From the NCBI GenBank assembly GCA_034401795.1, contig CM067372.1, positions 21,876,795 through 21,940,794 of the forward strand: a DNA stretch of 64,000 nt, in the 5' to 3' direction. The DNA is from Chaetoderma sp. LZ-2023a (taxonomy: Eukaryota; Mollusca; Caudofoveata; Chaetodermatida; Chaetodermatidae). The notes under the pieces were generated by a model. The model ran no database searches, was not told where the DNA came from, and saw nothing but the letters and a program-made list of their open reading frames with translations. Made by a program: the position numbers and the translations under genes. Every line of letters starts with the position of its first letter. Position 1 is the first letter of the stretch. Positions 34,791-46,604 of the stretch are shown here, piece by piece.

Positions 34791-36101
34791 AAATGGCACC
34801 CCCGACGGGACAAGGATGGACTGACCAACGACCATACCAGTAGCACTACTTCGGACACAATCGTCATACACCGTTCTATTTAATGGGACGGAGTACGCGT
34901 TCAGCAATCACGCCAGAATGGATCCTAGACAGGTCAAACTCTATGACAAATCTAGGGAAGCACTCGCTCTGAGCAAGCCTATGTTCCTGCACGTCAGTGA
35001 TTCGGTTCAGCGGAATGTGTTTTCCTCGGATAGGCCAGTTCACATTATTTTGAAAATGCCGGTATATATTTACTATGTGGTTGAGCACAAGCACGTCAAT
35101 CGCGTAGTATAGGGCGCCCTAAAAGAATATAAATATAATTTAAAAACTGCTTAGCGGGTTGATCACCGTTGTTAGGTCATTGTTTATATAGTTACGAATT
35201 GCATATAAGCGTAATATATATTTATATGATGATTCACATCTATATTCCGTCCTTCGCCAAGCATACGCTTCGGTGGTCGTGTGCAATATGACCACATCGT
35301 TCAGCGGTGAATAGCAATCGTTTATACCATTGAGTTGTGTGACTTTATTAATATAAATATTAACCTAAGAACTCGTGTTATATGTCTGCTATTTAATTGT
35401 GACGATATATTTAGAAACCGAACCAAACCTGTGTGTTTATAAATTGACCCGAACTTCATCTTAGCTTTTTAAAATTGGCAGAAACATTTATATCACACAC
35501 AGATTAATTATGAACAATTACTACTTTCGTAAAAAGTATGATCATTAGTTTCAATTTTTATTAGTTAATAGAATTAATTTTACATTATTTTTATTTTTTG
35601 ACAGCTATGGCTAAATATTTGAACGTATATTTCATGTTCAATGATCATGTGAGAAGAGGGCGAATAATACTCCTTAATGCCCAGTCATCGCAGATTTACA
35701 GTTACTTCATTATAGGTTGGGGGGGGGGGGGCAACCATCAGGGCTGGCACCCTATTGTTTTCGTTCTGTTTATTATTATTATTATTCCGCTCTTTGGATA
35801 AAAATGCAATAACTTAAAAACTTCCGGCGTGAAATCGACTACACTTCAGAGGCTGTTAGGAAGTAATGTCGAATAGGTATTCGCTCCAAATTAATCTGAT
35901 TGGCAAATTGGATCGGCGGCCATCTTGGATATCCTTACATTTTTCGCGGATTTTCAAAAAGTCTTCTCCAAAACCACGAGGCTGTTTTCGCCGAAACTCA
36001 GAATATTGATTGGATCAGCCGTTCGGCGGCCATCTTCATGACGTCATAAACCAATAAATTATTTTGCAGAGTTTAAAGAAGTATCTTCTCTGAAACGACC
36101 A
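34791..36101 (+). other. Internal leader of the LTR pair, no supported gene
   Basis: It begins with the primer-binding-like sequence (34793-34810). An ATG frame at 34918 (64 codons, starting 'MDPRQVKLYDKSREALALSK') is open but unrecognised. It could be a gag remnant. The rest is AT-rich. A run of G at 35718-35731 and two 'CGGCGGCCATCTT' motifs (35920s and 36020s), with a related third one near 36310, are the only repeated features. Confidence 0.4.
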
Positions 36102-36232
36102 GGGGCAGTTTCACAAAGGTGCATAAGTTACGCCCTGTCATAAAGGGGAAAATAGACCAATCATAATTCCTCATTTGATATTTACGCTTTAGTACCCTAG
36201 TGTACCTAAGTACACTTTGTGAAACTGGCCCC
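36102..36232. mobile_element. Small MITE-like inverted-repeat element
   Basis: The left end GGGGCAGTTTCACAAAG and the right end read inwards GGGGCCAGTTTCACAAAG enclose only about 131 bp. The inner sequence has partly complementary TAAGT/ACTTA stretches. Size and ends fit a non-autonomous DNA transposon. I found no clear target duplication, so the superfamily is not assigned. Confidence 0.75.
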
Positions 36233-36399
36233 AGGACGATTGATGTGAAACTCCGTATCTGGTTTGGTCCATGAATTAAAGTTGCTCAAGAGAACTTGAT
36301 AGGCGTATGTCTGCGGCGGTCATCTTGGTGACATTATAGCATATAAAATGGGTGTTTTTCTCAATGACTTCTTGACAGATTTTTGTCAAATTTGGAACA

Positions 36400-37560
36400 T
36401 TTCATGGTGCTCCTGGACCACGTCAAGGATGAAGGGGAGAGATAGGGAGATCAAATTGCCGACCCGTATAACTCACACAACAGCAACGCTAATCGATTTA
36501 ATTCTAATTAACAATGGTATTAACGCCGAAGAATCTGGCATAGTCAACTTTGACAAATATTCTGATCACATATGTACATATGTAGTTGTTTCCATGCCAG
36601 TACTCAAAACTAAGATGTATCAAAGAAAGATATACAACTACGAACACGCGGATAAGTCTAGGTTTAAAGAGATAATTCGAAACACCCCATGGGACGCTCA
36701 TCTGAACATTTCTGAAGATATGGTTGAAGCGCGTGAAATTTGTACTCGTCTTTTTATTGACATGGCTAACGAATGCATGCTAAACAAAATGGTAACAATT
36801 CGCGGAAATGACAAACCATGGTATAACTCTGCTATACGACATGAATCTAGAAAACGTGCTCGCCTCAGAACAAAAGCATTACGGTCGAACAAAGCAGTTG
36901 ATATGGCAACATACAAAAAACAAAGAAATAAGGTAACTAACCTAATAAGACGAGCAAAACATCAGTTTTAAGATTCAATTGACAGTCGTCTCACTGACCT
37001 TTCCCTTCAAACCCCAATATCTTACTGGAACACGTTAAAACACCGAATCAAGGATAACGAAATTTCTAATATTCCACCACTTAAATGCTTGAATAATAAC
37101 GACTATGCATACAATGATTTAGATAAAGCAAACTGTCTGAATACATTCTTTGCCAGAATATCCAATATAGATGATTCACGTCACAATCTCCCACAACTCA
37201 TACACAAAATGGATTCCCGTCTTACTGATATAGTTATCCAATCACAAGAGATCACTGATATTATTCAAACTCTAAATACAAACAAAGCTTCAGGGCAAGA
37301 CACTATCAGTCACCATATGCTAAAAATAGCGCAAGAAACAATACATATTCCTTTAACAATCCTCTTCAATAAATCTCTTCAGGCTTGTATCCTCCCGACT
37401 TCCTGGAAAATCGCTTGCATAAATCCTCTCTTTAAAAATGGAAATCGGCAAGAAGCAGGAAACTTCAGACCAATTTCACTTCTAAGCGTTTTAGGAAAAA
37501 TTATGGGAAGGATACTATTTAAGCACATCTACAATCATTTGAATTCTAATAACCTATTAT
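36400..37560 (+). pseudogene. Non-LTR element: endonuclease tail and RT fingers
   Basis: One frame runs through with stops at about 36969 and 37560. It contains 'PTRITHTTATLIDLILINN', the C-terminal signature of the endonuclease/exonuclease/phosphatase fold, a basic linker ('SRKRARLRTKALRSNKAV'), 'YWNTLKHRIKDNEIS', then RT entry motifs 'LNTNKASGQDTISHHML' and 'NFRPISLLSVLGKIMGRIL'. The stop at 37560 falls within the usual 'QFGFR' region (here 'QFQSGFRP' follows directly). The endonuclease catalytic residues upstream are absent because of truncation. Confidence 0.85.
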
Positions 37561-38160
37561 AGCAATTTCAATCAGGATTTCGACCAATGTATTCAACCAC
37601 ACACCAGCTAATCGAAATGTGTCGAAGGCTCTAAATGAAAGAAAATATGCCTGTACCGTCTTCTTTGACGTCTCAAAGGCACTCGACAGGGTCTGACACA
37701 AGGGTTTACTACTTAAAATAGAACAATATGGTATACATGCCAAGGTTCACCAATGGCGCACAAATTACTTACTTAATAGAAAACAAATGGTTAGAATCAA
37801 TCAGACATATTCCTTCCAAGAAAATATAAACGCAGGAGTAACACAAGGTTCTGTACTTGGGCCGCTCATTTTCCTTTTATACATAAAGGATTTTGCCGAA
37901 AATACAGACAACCTTATTCGCTGATGACACACTGCTAACATCACGTGGGAATACTTCAATGGAAGTTGAACCCTCTCTAAATAGAGACTTACTAAGAATA
38001 GACACTTGGTCAAAACAGTGGCTCGTCGACTTTAGCCCAACAAAGACGGCGAATATAAATTGGCAAAAACAACCAAATCAAAATACAGCTAACCTAACCA
38101 TTAATACCACTCAGATTACCTCTGTCGAAACACACACACACATTTAGGAATAACATTTAC
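37561..38160 (+). pseudogene. Non-LTR element: RT catalytic palm, frameshifted
   Basis: Recognisable pieces in changing frames are 'QFQSGFRPMYSTTHQLIE', 'CTVFFDVSKALDRV' (first catalytic Asp), 'INAGVTQGSVLGPLIFLLYI' and 'TTLFADDTLLTS' (the FADD box with both Asp residues). At least two frameshifts (about 37.63 and 37.91 kb) and a stop separate them. The catalytic residues survive but no continuous protein could be made. Confidence 0.85.
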
Positions 38161-39170
38161 CCAAAATCTTAAATGGACAAACCACATTCAAGGGCTAATA
38201 TCAAAGGGAAACAAAATTCTAGGATCTATGAAGAAAATAAAATATATTATTTCACGCAAAACGCTCTTACATATTTATACGTGTTTTCTACGTCCACTCT
38301 TAGAATATGTGTCTGAGATCTGGGACGGGTGTACAGAACGCGATTCTGATCAGCTGGAGAACTTCCAAAAGGAAGCATTCTGTGTTATAACTGGACTTCC
38401 TCGATTTACCCCACCCCCACCCCCCACGTTCAGCACTGTACGGTGAGGCAGGCTTAGAGGAATTAAAATATGACGAAAAACAAAAAGCTAATACAACTAT
38501 ATAAGATAATAAATGAAGAGTGCCCGAACTACCTTAAAGAATTAGTACCCCGCCATGTTGGCGATGTCAGTGATTATAATTTACGTAATAGAAACAATTT
38601 CGAGGAGGAACAAGCACACCTAGAAGTATTTAGACGTTCGTTCTTCCGACGTACAATTCATTTATGGAACCAATTGGATGCCAGTACGCAAAATTAATCA
38701 ACACTATCAGTGTTTAAACACAAAATTGACTTTAATCCCGGATCCCCAGTTCCAGCATACTAGTTTTACGGAGAACGACGTCTAAATGTAATTCACACTA
38801 AACTTAGAAACAGATGCAGCCAATTAAACGCCCACTTATTTCGTTTTAAAATTGTAGCAAACCAAAACTGTCCACACTGCAACCATATAGGAGATAACAA
38901 CCATTGCCTCTTTATATGTAATTATTACAATAATAGGCCAAGCTCTTTCTCCACACGACCTGTCAGTGAATCTAATGCTAAACGGAGACGCTGACCTAGA
39001 AAATAACCAGAATATATTTATATTTCAAACTGTCCATGAATATATTCGCAGTACCAAAAGATTTGATCAAAGCTATGAAAACTTCGAGGTGTATGTTCGC
39101 ACCAGGATTCTCGGAGATGGAATTGTTGGGGTGGTAAGCTTTTGGAGGCATGGATTGTGTGTCTAAGTGT
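38161..39170 (+). pseudogene. Non-LTR element: thumb and C-terminal domain
   Basis: This covers the region after the palm: 'ISRKTLLHIYTCFLRPLLEY', 'EIWDGCTERDSDQLENFQK', then after frame changes 'YNLRNRNNF', 'SFFRRTIHLWNQLD', and a Cys/His motif 'NQNCPHCNHIGDNNHCLF' ending with 'VHEYIRSTKRF'. This order is standard for CR1/Jockey-like elements in molluscs and other invertebrates. The coding region ends near 39167. Confidence 0.78.
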
Positions 39171-39438
39171 GGTGGGGCGGGATGGGTCTTGGCATCTGAT
39201 GCTTTCGTTTCAACTGAAATAATGTGTTGTTGTTGTTTTTGTTTTTGTTGTGAAATTGAATTGTGGACTAAATTATATAGACTATGCTTTATGAACGCGT
39301 CATAATTTGTGATCTGTGATCTGTTTCGTTTCATTGCACCTGGGCGCACGACTTAGGCCGCTATAAGCGCCAGATTCCATCAGTCTTGTCTTGGAGAGTT
39401 TTCGTGTGAATATGCACCTTTAAGAGGAGGTTGACGTA

Positions 39439-39439
<1 letters not shown>

Positions 39440-39481
<42 letters not shown>

Positions 39482-39590
39482 GCGCACATACACGCGCGCG
39501 CACACGCACACGCACGCACACGCACGCAGGCACGCACGCACGCACGCACGCACGCACGTACGCACGCACGCACACACACTGGAACAGATC
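39440..39590. repeat. (CA)n and (ACGC)n compound microsatellite
   Basis: CA copies, then mixed CACG, then ACGC copies. It lies directly after the 3' tail of the non-LTR element. Frames over it are artefacts. Confidence 0.95.
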
Positions 39591-40235
39591 AACAGGCAAT
39601 CACGCATGAAATTGCTTAAATTGCATAAATATACTCACACACGCACGCACGCTCCCGCACATGAACGAATGCAGGTACGCACAAATGCATAACACACGCG
39701 AATAGCGAATACTTATTAGATATATTGCAAGTACTTTATGGTTTTAAACACGCAAACAGGTGCACATCTACATACATATTCACGCACGAATCACAACAAT
39801 GCTACAGACTACTTAACTACTAAAATCAGATAAAAACACAAAGATGCTTTAAAAGGCACATGCATGTACACACATATATGTACACAATTCAAAATCTTAT
39901 CTTAATTATTCTATTAATTTTCATTTAAATCTTATATTCATTATGGTATACGTTCTTATTAACTGCACATTTTCGTCATTATTATAAGCTACTGTATAGT
40001 ATTCGGAGCGAGTCGTAACTAAGTTGGAGACAACTTGTGACTCTTGAACAATAAAAATATGTTTAAACTAATAACTTTTGCATATATTTGTATGCACGCT
40101 GCACGTACATGACACCTCATTCACTGCATATTACATGCACATCCGGCACAATTCACTGCACTTATCACGTATGACTGAGTATGAAATGAGGACTGAATAA
40201 ATGTTTCTTTATTACAGATCATCATTGCTTCAACA
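39591..40235. other. AT-rich region upstream of gag, possible degraded 5' LTR
   Basis: No gene. The sequence ends '...TTCTTTATTACAGATC' and 'GCTTCAACA' followed by TTTGGCG. This layout (CA, then TTTGGCG) resembles an LTR end followed by a primer-binding region, and contains AATAAA motifs at about 40050 and 40196. No counterpart was found downstream of the pol region, so the assignment is open. Confidence 0.35.
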
Positions 40236-40355
40236 TTTGGCGGGCGGTATATAATATGTACTAGCAGTAACTTATTTTGGCGGGCGATATATAATATGTA
40301 CTAGCAGTGACTTAATTTGGCGGGCGATATATAAGATGTACTGACAGTAACTTAC
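40236..40355 (+). repeat. 40-bp tandem repeat, three copies
   Basis: Three units start at 40236, 40276 and 40316 with TTTGGCGGGCG followed by ATATATAATATGTACT-like sequence, with few differences. They lie in the leader of the Gypsy-type element just before gag, where the primer-binding sequence would be expected. Confidence 0.92.
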
Positions 40356-40479
40356 TTTCTTTTACATTTTACTCATCAATGTTGAAAGATCATTTTTATG
40401 TCAGGAAATTACTTTTGTACATATCCTTGTTTATTATATATTCAACTAATTTATCACCAGGTCGTTAATTGTATTAACC

Positions 40480-41688
40480 ATGGCTACAGGTTGTGACAAC
40501 TTAACACAGTCCGATATTGATCTTATGTTACAAACTTTGAGAAATACAGGTGACTATGTGGTATTAAGCAAGGATGAGTTCGAGCGGATGAGATAAACTA
40601 CCGCACCAGTCTCCAGTACACCCGCCCATAATGCATTTCCATTTCAGGCTCAGGAACCCAGGCTGGGTGGTGGGCATAAACTAAATTTTCGCTCACCTGG
40701 TCTAAATATGCTCAGATCCAGATTTCGTTTTCAGCTGGCGGACGGTGGATAAAACACAGATCAAAGCTATCATTCACATAATGTCCCATATGCACTGGAA
40801 ACACCCAAAACTGCCATTCTTTTCAGGAGATGATCCATCACTGAAAGGCGATATCTCATATGATGTTTGGCGATTTGAGGTTAGGTGTACCCTGTCTAAT
40901 GAGGTCAATAGTGAACATGTTCTCTTGCAGGTGATTAGAAAATCTCTACGAGGCACTGCCAGGCAAGCATTGATACCGCTTGGTGAAAGTTCCACCTCTG
41001 CTGACATACTGGGGAAATTGGACACTTTGTTTGGCAACGTCAGTAGTAACGAGTCTATCAAGCAACTATTTTACATGGCATCACAGAAAGAAGGCGAGTC
41101 AGTAACACCCTTTCGTTGTAGGTTAGTAAATGTATTGCACGTTACAATTACCAATAGCCATGTTAATTGTGCAGTAAGAAACGATATGCTACGATCCAAA
41201 TTTTGGACAGGGCTTAATATTGAAAAGCTTAGGAACGAAACACGTCATAAATATGATTCAATCAAAGAATATGCTACGCTTCTTAAGGAAATACGTATTG
41301 TAGATCAGGAGATTTGCTGGAACAAGCCCCCATTGAAGGTAATGCATAATACGGTACAAGCGCCAGCAGAAACGGATAACATTGACAAATTATCTGACCA
41401 AATGAATGCCTTGATGGGGAAAGTTAGAAATCTAGAAAGACAAATTGAGATTAATCGTTTCAATCTTTTTCAGCTCCTACCAATGCGTACCCCAATGCTG
41501 AGAGAAGCCAATACTATGGTAACCAAGAGGTACCAGATGATTACCATGGCAACCCGGGACGAGGTCACTGCAGAGGCACTGGACGCAGTACATTTCGTGG
41601 CCGCCCACATAACCCAGGAACAAGACAACCCACATTTGAACCAGAAGAACCGGAACATGGTAAGCAAGAGCTAAACGGGTAACTTCCT
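40480..41688 (+). pseudogene. Gypsy-type gag, broken
   Basis: An ATG at 40480 opens 'MATGCDNLTQSDIDLMLQTL', stopped after 38 codons. The main body is open in another frame from about 40745 (GTG, not a real start) to about 41465. It carries the capsid-type region 'LPFFSGDDPSLKGDISYDVW' and 'LLQVIRKSLRGTARQAL', resembling gag of Gypsy elements and the related PNMA family. After a further frameshift the tail reads Gly/Arg-rich 'NPGRGHCRGTGRSTFRGRPH', a nucleocapsid-like RNA-binding end without a complete zinc knuckle. Gag forms the particle for reverse transcription. At least one stop and two frameshifts disable it. Confidence 0.82.
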
Positions 41689-41699
41689 CTCGTGTAGGG

Positions 41700-42290
41700 C
41701 AAATGGAGGAAGTGGATAATAGTTATTGCCCTATGTTAGCAGATGTGAATACTAACAGTCTTCACCATATGCGTATTGGTTCATCCAATGTAGGAGAGAT
41801 AAGAATATGTGGTATACAAGTTAATGCATTGATTGACAGTGGATCAACGATTACTTGTGTATCACAGGATCTTTATCAATCTATTGATCCGAAAGCCAAA
41901 CTTCATGACATTGAAGATGTTGACTTAAAGATTTATGGTGTTTGTGGTAGAAAGCTGCCATACTTAGGATATATTGAAGCGGAAGTTATTATTCATGTAC
42001 ATGTAATGATGCTATTTATATGCCAGTACTGGTAGTACCTGCAGCAGAGTACAATGACTCGCAGTGCCTGTTATAGTTGGTACAAATGTGATAAGACTAT
42101 GTAGAAATGTTATTCATACAGATCTATCTATACCACTTGCATGGCAAACTGCTATAGATATTTTGTGTGAAAATCATGCAATTACTGTCAAGACCACTAA
42201 CAAAATTTCAATTAAATTACGTCCGCTTGAGGTAAGAATGCTTTCTGGTGTTGCTCGGAATACAGACAGCTTTACCACGCCATTGTAGAA
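41700..42290 (+). pseudogene. Gypsy-type aspartic protease, frameshifted
   Basis: The frame includes 'VNALIDSGSTITCVSQDLY', the retropepsin active site with the catalytic Asp, and after a frameshift near 42030 'MPVIVGTNVIRL', matching the C-terminal strand of retropepsins. The protease would cut the gag-pol polyprotein. It lies between gag and RT as in Gypsy elements. Confidence 0.83.
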
Positions 42291-42449
42291 TCCACAAATA
42301 CATCTCAATCTGGTAGTTTAACTGTATGTCCTAGGGTAGTTGCATTAAAACAACATCGTGATTATGTTCGTGTTCCAGTTGAAGTGTGTAATATATCGAG
42401 CAAAGTGATTCAGATTCAGCCTAATTCAATAGTTTCTTAGCTTAGTGAA

Positions 42450-43400
42450 GCAAAGGTGATTGATTCCTGGGATACAGAGAGTTCAACTCCTTCAAATGCT
42501 AGAGAGACGCCACATAATGGTTTCATGGCGGACACTGGCGTTGTTGTGAACATAGAGGCATTGCCAGAATCGCAGCTGCAGGAAACTCATGAACTATTGA
42601 GAATGTGGGAACACATTCTTTCACGTTCTTTTAAGAATCTTGGAATAACAGATTTAGTTGAGCACACCACCAATCTGACAGATAACATAACCTTCAAGGA
42701 ACCATATCGGAGAATCCCTCCAACTATGTTCGAAGAAGTTAAATAGCACTTAAAGGAGATGGTGGAAGCTGGTGCAATTCGTAAATCAGCTAGTCGGTAT
42801 TCATCGAGTGTTGTACTTGTGAGGGAAAAAGAGGGTTCCTTAAGATTCTGTATTGATCTGAGAAAATTAAACAATAAACCTATTAAAGATGCTTATAATT
42901 TACCGAGAATCGACAGCGCGATGGACACATTGATAGGCACCAAATACTTTACTAAACTTCACTTTCATTCAGGACATTGGCAGGTGGAAATCAAGAGGAG
43001 GACAAACAGAAAACTGTATTTTCTGTGGGCGCTCTAAGTTTCTGGGGATGCAACCGGGTGGCTTTTGGGCTAACGCACCAGCAACGTTTCAGAGGTTAAT
43101 GGAAACATGCATTGGTGAGATGAACCTAATGGAGTGCTTAATCTTTATAGGTGATATTCTTGTGTTTTCAAGTACGTTCGAGGAACATTTAATTCGTTTG
43201 GAGAAAGTGTTTAAGCGGCTAGAAGACCAGACTCTTACACTTAAGCCATCGAAGTGTGAGTTCTTCAAAACAGAAGTAACTTATCTAGGCCACTTGGTGT
43301 CAGAGCATGGTATCCATACGGATCCGGGGAAGATTTCAGCACTTACCACATGGCCAGTTCCAACTTCTGGCAACGTCTTTGAGGAAATTCCTAGGGTTCA
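42450..43400 (+). pseudogene. Gypsy-type reverse transcriptase with substituted catalytic residues
   Basis: The RT starts with 'FKEPYRRIPPTMFEEVK', a TAG at 42744, then 'EAGAIRKSASRYSSSVVLV' and 'LRFCIDLRKLNNKPIKDAY'. Motif A reads 'TKLHFHSGHWQV' where the family has Asp at the first His. The catalytic YLDD box reads 'FIGDILVFS', with Gly for the first Asp. 'NAPATFQRLM' and 'LTLKPSKCEFFKTEVTYLGH' are well kept. Frameshifts lie near 43.03 and 43.37 kb. The loss of two catalytic Asp residues on top of stops shows that the copy decayed long ago. Confidence 0.88.
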
Positions 43401-44165
43401 CTGAATATTTCAGGCGATTCGGCAAGAATTATACAAAGATAGTTAAGCTACGTAAACACCTTCTTGTTGGACACTCCACCAACAGCGTGTCAAAGAAAAC
43501 AAAGAAGCAGAGGTCGCACTCAATATGGGAAGATGAACCACAGCGAGCATTTGATACCATAATAGTGAAGTTAACCCCAGCGCCAGTGCTAGCTTATGCA
43601 GACTTTACAAAACCATTTATAGTAACAGTGGATGTATCAACAGATGGTTTAGGTGCGGTACTCTATTAGATTCAAGATGGGAAGGAACGCGTCATAGCAT
43701 ATGCTAGCCGTGGCTTGCGTGGCAGTGAGTGTAATTATCCAGCACATAAAATAGAATTATTGTGTCTTAAGTGGGCATTATCAGGTAAGTTTCATGACTA
43801 GCTTTATGGCAATACCTTCGAAGTATGCACAGATAATAAGCCTCTAAATTATGTTACGAAAACAGCCACACTGGATGCAACAAGCGATCGGTGGTTAGCT
43901 TCCTTATCTAATTACAACTTTAAGCTAATATATAGGGCAGGGAAATCTAACAGTGATACGCATGGACTTTCATGGCGGCCATATCAAACAGAGGAGATGT
44001 TTTCAGAGGTTGTGAAAGCTATCTGTCATGCAGATTTAGCACCAAGTGAAGTTCTTCCATTAGCAGAGAGTGCAGTTATCAGTGACAAACTATCTTCAGA
44101 ACAGACAGAGGAGTCCAACTTAGAACCTAGAGAGTTTAGTAGAATTGATTGGGCCAAAGAATAAG
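43400..44165 (+). pseudogene. Gypsy-type RNase H region
   Basis: 'PFIVTVDVSTDGLGAVLY' carries the first catalytic Asp of RNase H, then a TAG at 43667-43669. 'VIAYASRGLRGSECNYPAHK' with 'IELLCLKWAL' carries the Glu region, and 'EVCTDNKPLNYV' a third Asp. 'LIYRAGKSNSDTHGLSWRP' is the normal end ('ADGLSR'-type). Two or more in-frame stops interrupt it. Confidence 0.85.
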
Positions 44166-45680
44166 CTACAGATCAAATTCTAGCTAGAGTTATATACCTA
44201 GTAAGAAAAGTAATAAATCTAAGGCTAAAGGATCTAAGAAATGAACCAGCAGAAATACTGAAATACACCCGTCAATGGAAGAAGCTGAAGATTTGTGATA
44301 CTATTCTATACCGAACTACTCAAATGGATGGACAACCTAAAGAGCAAATGGTATTGCCACTGTCTATGAGAGAAATTGTTTTGAAAGGGCTTCACGATGA
44401 TGTTGGTCATCAAGGCAGCGATACGACCTTGTGGCTAGTATGCCAACGATTCTATTGGCCCGACATGGTGGCAAGTGTCGAGGAGAAGATAGTTCATTGT
44501 GGAAGATGTATTGGACAGAAAACCCTTCCAACTATTAGTGCTGAACTTGTATCTATCCAAGTTCACATCCAATTGAACCGCTATGTATTGATTTTCTGTC
44601 ACTAGGGAAATCAACGCGTAGTTTTGAAGATATCCTAGACATTACAGACCATTTCACACGATATGCGCAAGCTGTGCCCACTCGCAACCAAACCACCCAC
44701 ACAACTGCTAAAGTCTTGTATGAAAATTTTGTCATGCACTATACTTTCCCAGCGAAACTACATAGTGACCAAGGTAGGAACTTCGAGAGAAGGGTAATTC
44801 AAGAACTGTGCCAGATTGCTGGGGTAGAGAAAACTCGGACAACTCCTTACCATCCAATGGGGAATGGGATGACCAAAAGATTCAATCAGGCACGCCTGAA
44901 GATGCTCGGGACGCTAGAAGAAGATCAAAAGTCTGACTGGAAATCCTATGTATGACCATTAGTACATGCATATAACGCGACAATACATAAGTCAACAGGT
45001 TTTTTCACCTCATTATTTAATGTGTGGGTGGCATCCCAGACTAGCAATAGATGCTTACTTAGGAATTGAGTGTAACACAGACCTATCGGTGAGTAGGCAG
45101 AGTTATACCAGAAAGCCACGTAAAAGACTAGACTTTGCTTATAAAGTTGCTGCAGCTCAAGCTCAAAAGAGTGGCAAGCGATACAAAGGTTACTACGATC
45201 ACAAAGTAAGGGAGTCTACTATTGAAATTGGTGGCAGAGTTCTGGTACGGAATGTTGGACTCAAAGGTAAGCATTAATAAGCTGACAAATGGACTAGAGA
45301 TTCATATATTTTTATTGCAATTCCAAATACTGATACACCAGTTTACAAGGTTCAGCGAGGGACTGGAAAAGAATTAGTCAGAATCTTGCACCGTAATCTA
45401 TTGCTACCTTTTATGGGGTTTCCATGTGCAGAACCTGTTGAGACAGAAGATGAAGTGCCTATGTCTAATAACATGGCCAGAATGACCAGAAGTAAGATGG
45501 TAAGTGGGAATGGTCAAATAGATTCAGAAGCTCAACATTTCTCAGACTCAGATGACAGTACGGATAGTGAGGTGAGCTGTACTCCTAAGTGTATACTCCC
45601 TGCTAGGAGGAATGCCAGATGCAGACACGATACCGCAGTTTCACCTGGCCATACACAAACGTCCAGCCCTGTGGAGTGAG
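44166..45680 (+). pseudogene. Gypsy-type integrase with catalytic Glu replaced by Lys
   Basis: The zinc-binding HHCC segment ('HDDVGHQG' ... 'HCGRCIGQ') precedes the catalytic core: 'LCIDFLSLGK' (first Asp), 'LHSDQGRNFE' (second Asp) and 'YHPMGNGMTKRFN', where the family has Glu at the Lys before RFN. A C-terminal 'EIGGRVLVRNVGLKGKH' resembles the GPY/F-type chromatin-binding region. The frame changes around 44.6, 44.95 and 45.3 kb. An acidic Ser/Asp-rich tail reaches about 45680. With the third DDE residue gone the enzyme could not work even if the frame were repaired. Confidence 0.87.
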
Positions 45681-46604
45681 GCCGAGGCCGTGAATCAGCA
45701 TCAGTTACTCACCAAAGCTCAACAGAAGTAAGCAACACAGGTATTGTAAGTATATCTGGTGCAAGGAGCTCGGAGTTAACAGGTAATAGTCGTATTGTTG
45801 AACAATCACCAATACTACCTTGACGATCGAGTCGGCAAAACAAACCACCGGACAGATATGGTGAGTGTGTTATGGGAATTCTGCAGGGGAAGTATTCATT
45901 TAATATATGTTTATTGAGAAGACATTATTGGACATGTATATATTACTATGTGGTAAGTTTATGCGTATGTTACCTTGTTTTTAGTATGAACCAATGTTGT
46001 TCTGCTGTATTTCAGGTGATGCTGTGAGTACAATATAGGCCTGAATGAAGGAGCCGCCTAATTCGCATATGGATTATGTAAGTCAAACCTTATGGTAAGG
46101 GCAGATATATTGCATTCCATTTTATCATACTATTTATACCATATGTAATACTTATGCTTAAATATAAAATATTAACATATGATATATTTTTAGTGAATAT
46201 GATTGTGTTGTACAGAAATATTAACTGTGATAATCCATGGTGGAGCAGAAATATAAACAATACATTTTAAATATTGAATGTCTATCTATTGTTTGTCTAT
46301 TGCAGGAGACATTTCCTCTGGCCATGGGGAGTATGTCACAGGCTTTATATATATGACTGTTACTTTCACGGTGTATTTATTTGAATTATAAGTTATATTC
46401 CCTTTAATAATATGGTATATCCCCTTCAATGCATATTAATTCATATTTTATGGCATGACTTTGGATTTCAATGCCAGTTCAGTATCACCACACCTTTAAT
46501 GAGTAACATGTCACATGCAATGCTGTTGACTTTTATTTCTTTACAGGAATCTGGTCACGGCTGATATGATTAAGGCATGTCAGCTTGTGATAGCAGCAAT
46601 GCGA
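45681..46604. other. Region between integrase and right candidate LTR
   Basis: No gene is recognised. It contains several pyrimidine-rich tracts ending in AG (near 46017, 46305 and 46547) that look like splice acceptors but have no supported exons, and a purine-rich 'GCAGGGGAAG' near 45883 that could be a polypurine tract. No env-like frame is seen. Confidence 0.4.

Larger units (their letters stand above)
36400..39350 (+). mobile_element. 5'-truncated CR1/Jockey-type non-LTR retrotransposon
   Basis: The plus-strand coding remnants run in order: end of an apurinic-type endonuclease, reverse transcriptase, a C-terminal extension with a Cys/His motif, then a 3' untranslated tail with TTG-rich sequence and a short direct repeat 'TGTGATCTGTGATCTG' near 39310. 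The element lacks the N-terminal part of the endonuclease and anything upstream, typical of incomplete reverse transcription. It lies inside the pair of candidate LTRs and just downstream of a MITE. Confidence 0.8.

Noticed and set aside
46010-46560. Exons of a host gene after pyrimidine-rich AG sites
   Set aside because: Acceptor-like tracts are present, but the sequence following them has no open, recognisable coding content.
39591-46604. Own LTR pair for the Gypsy-type element at about 39.6-40.2 and 45.9-46.6 kb
   Set aside because: The left sequence has an LTR-like end, but comparison by eye with 45.9-46.6 kb showed no convincing direct repeat.
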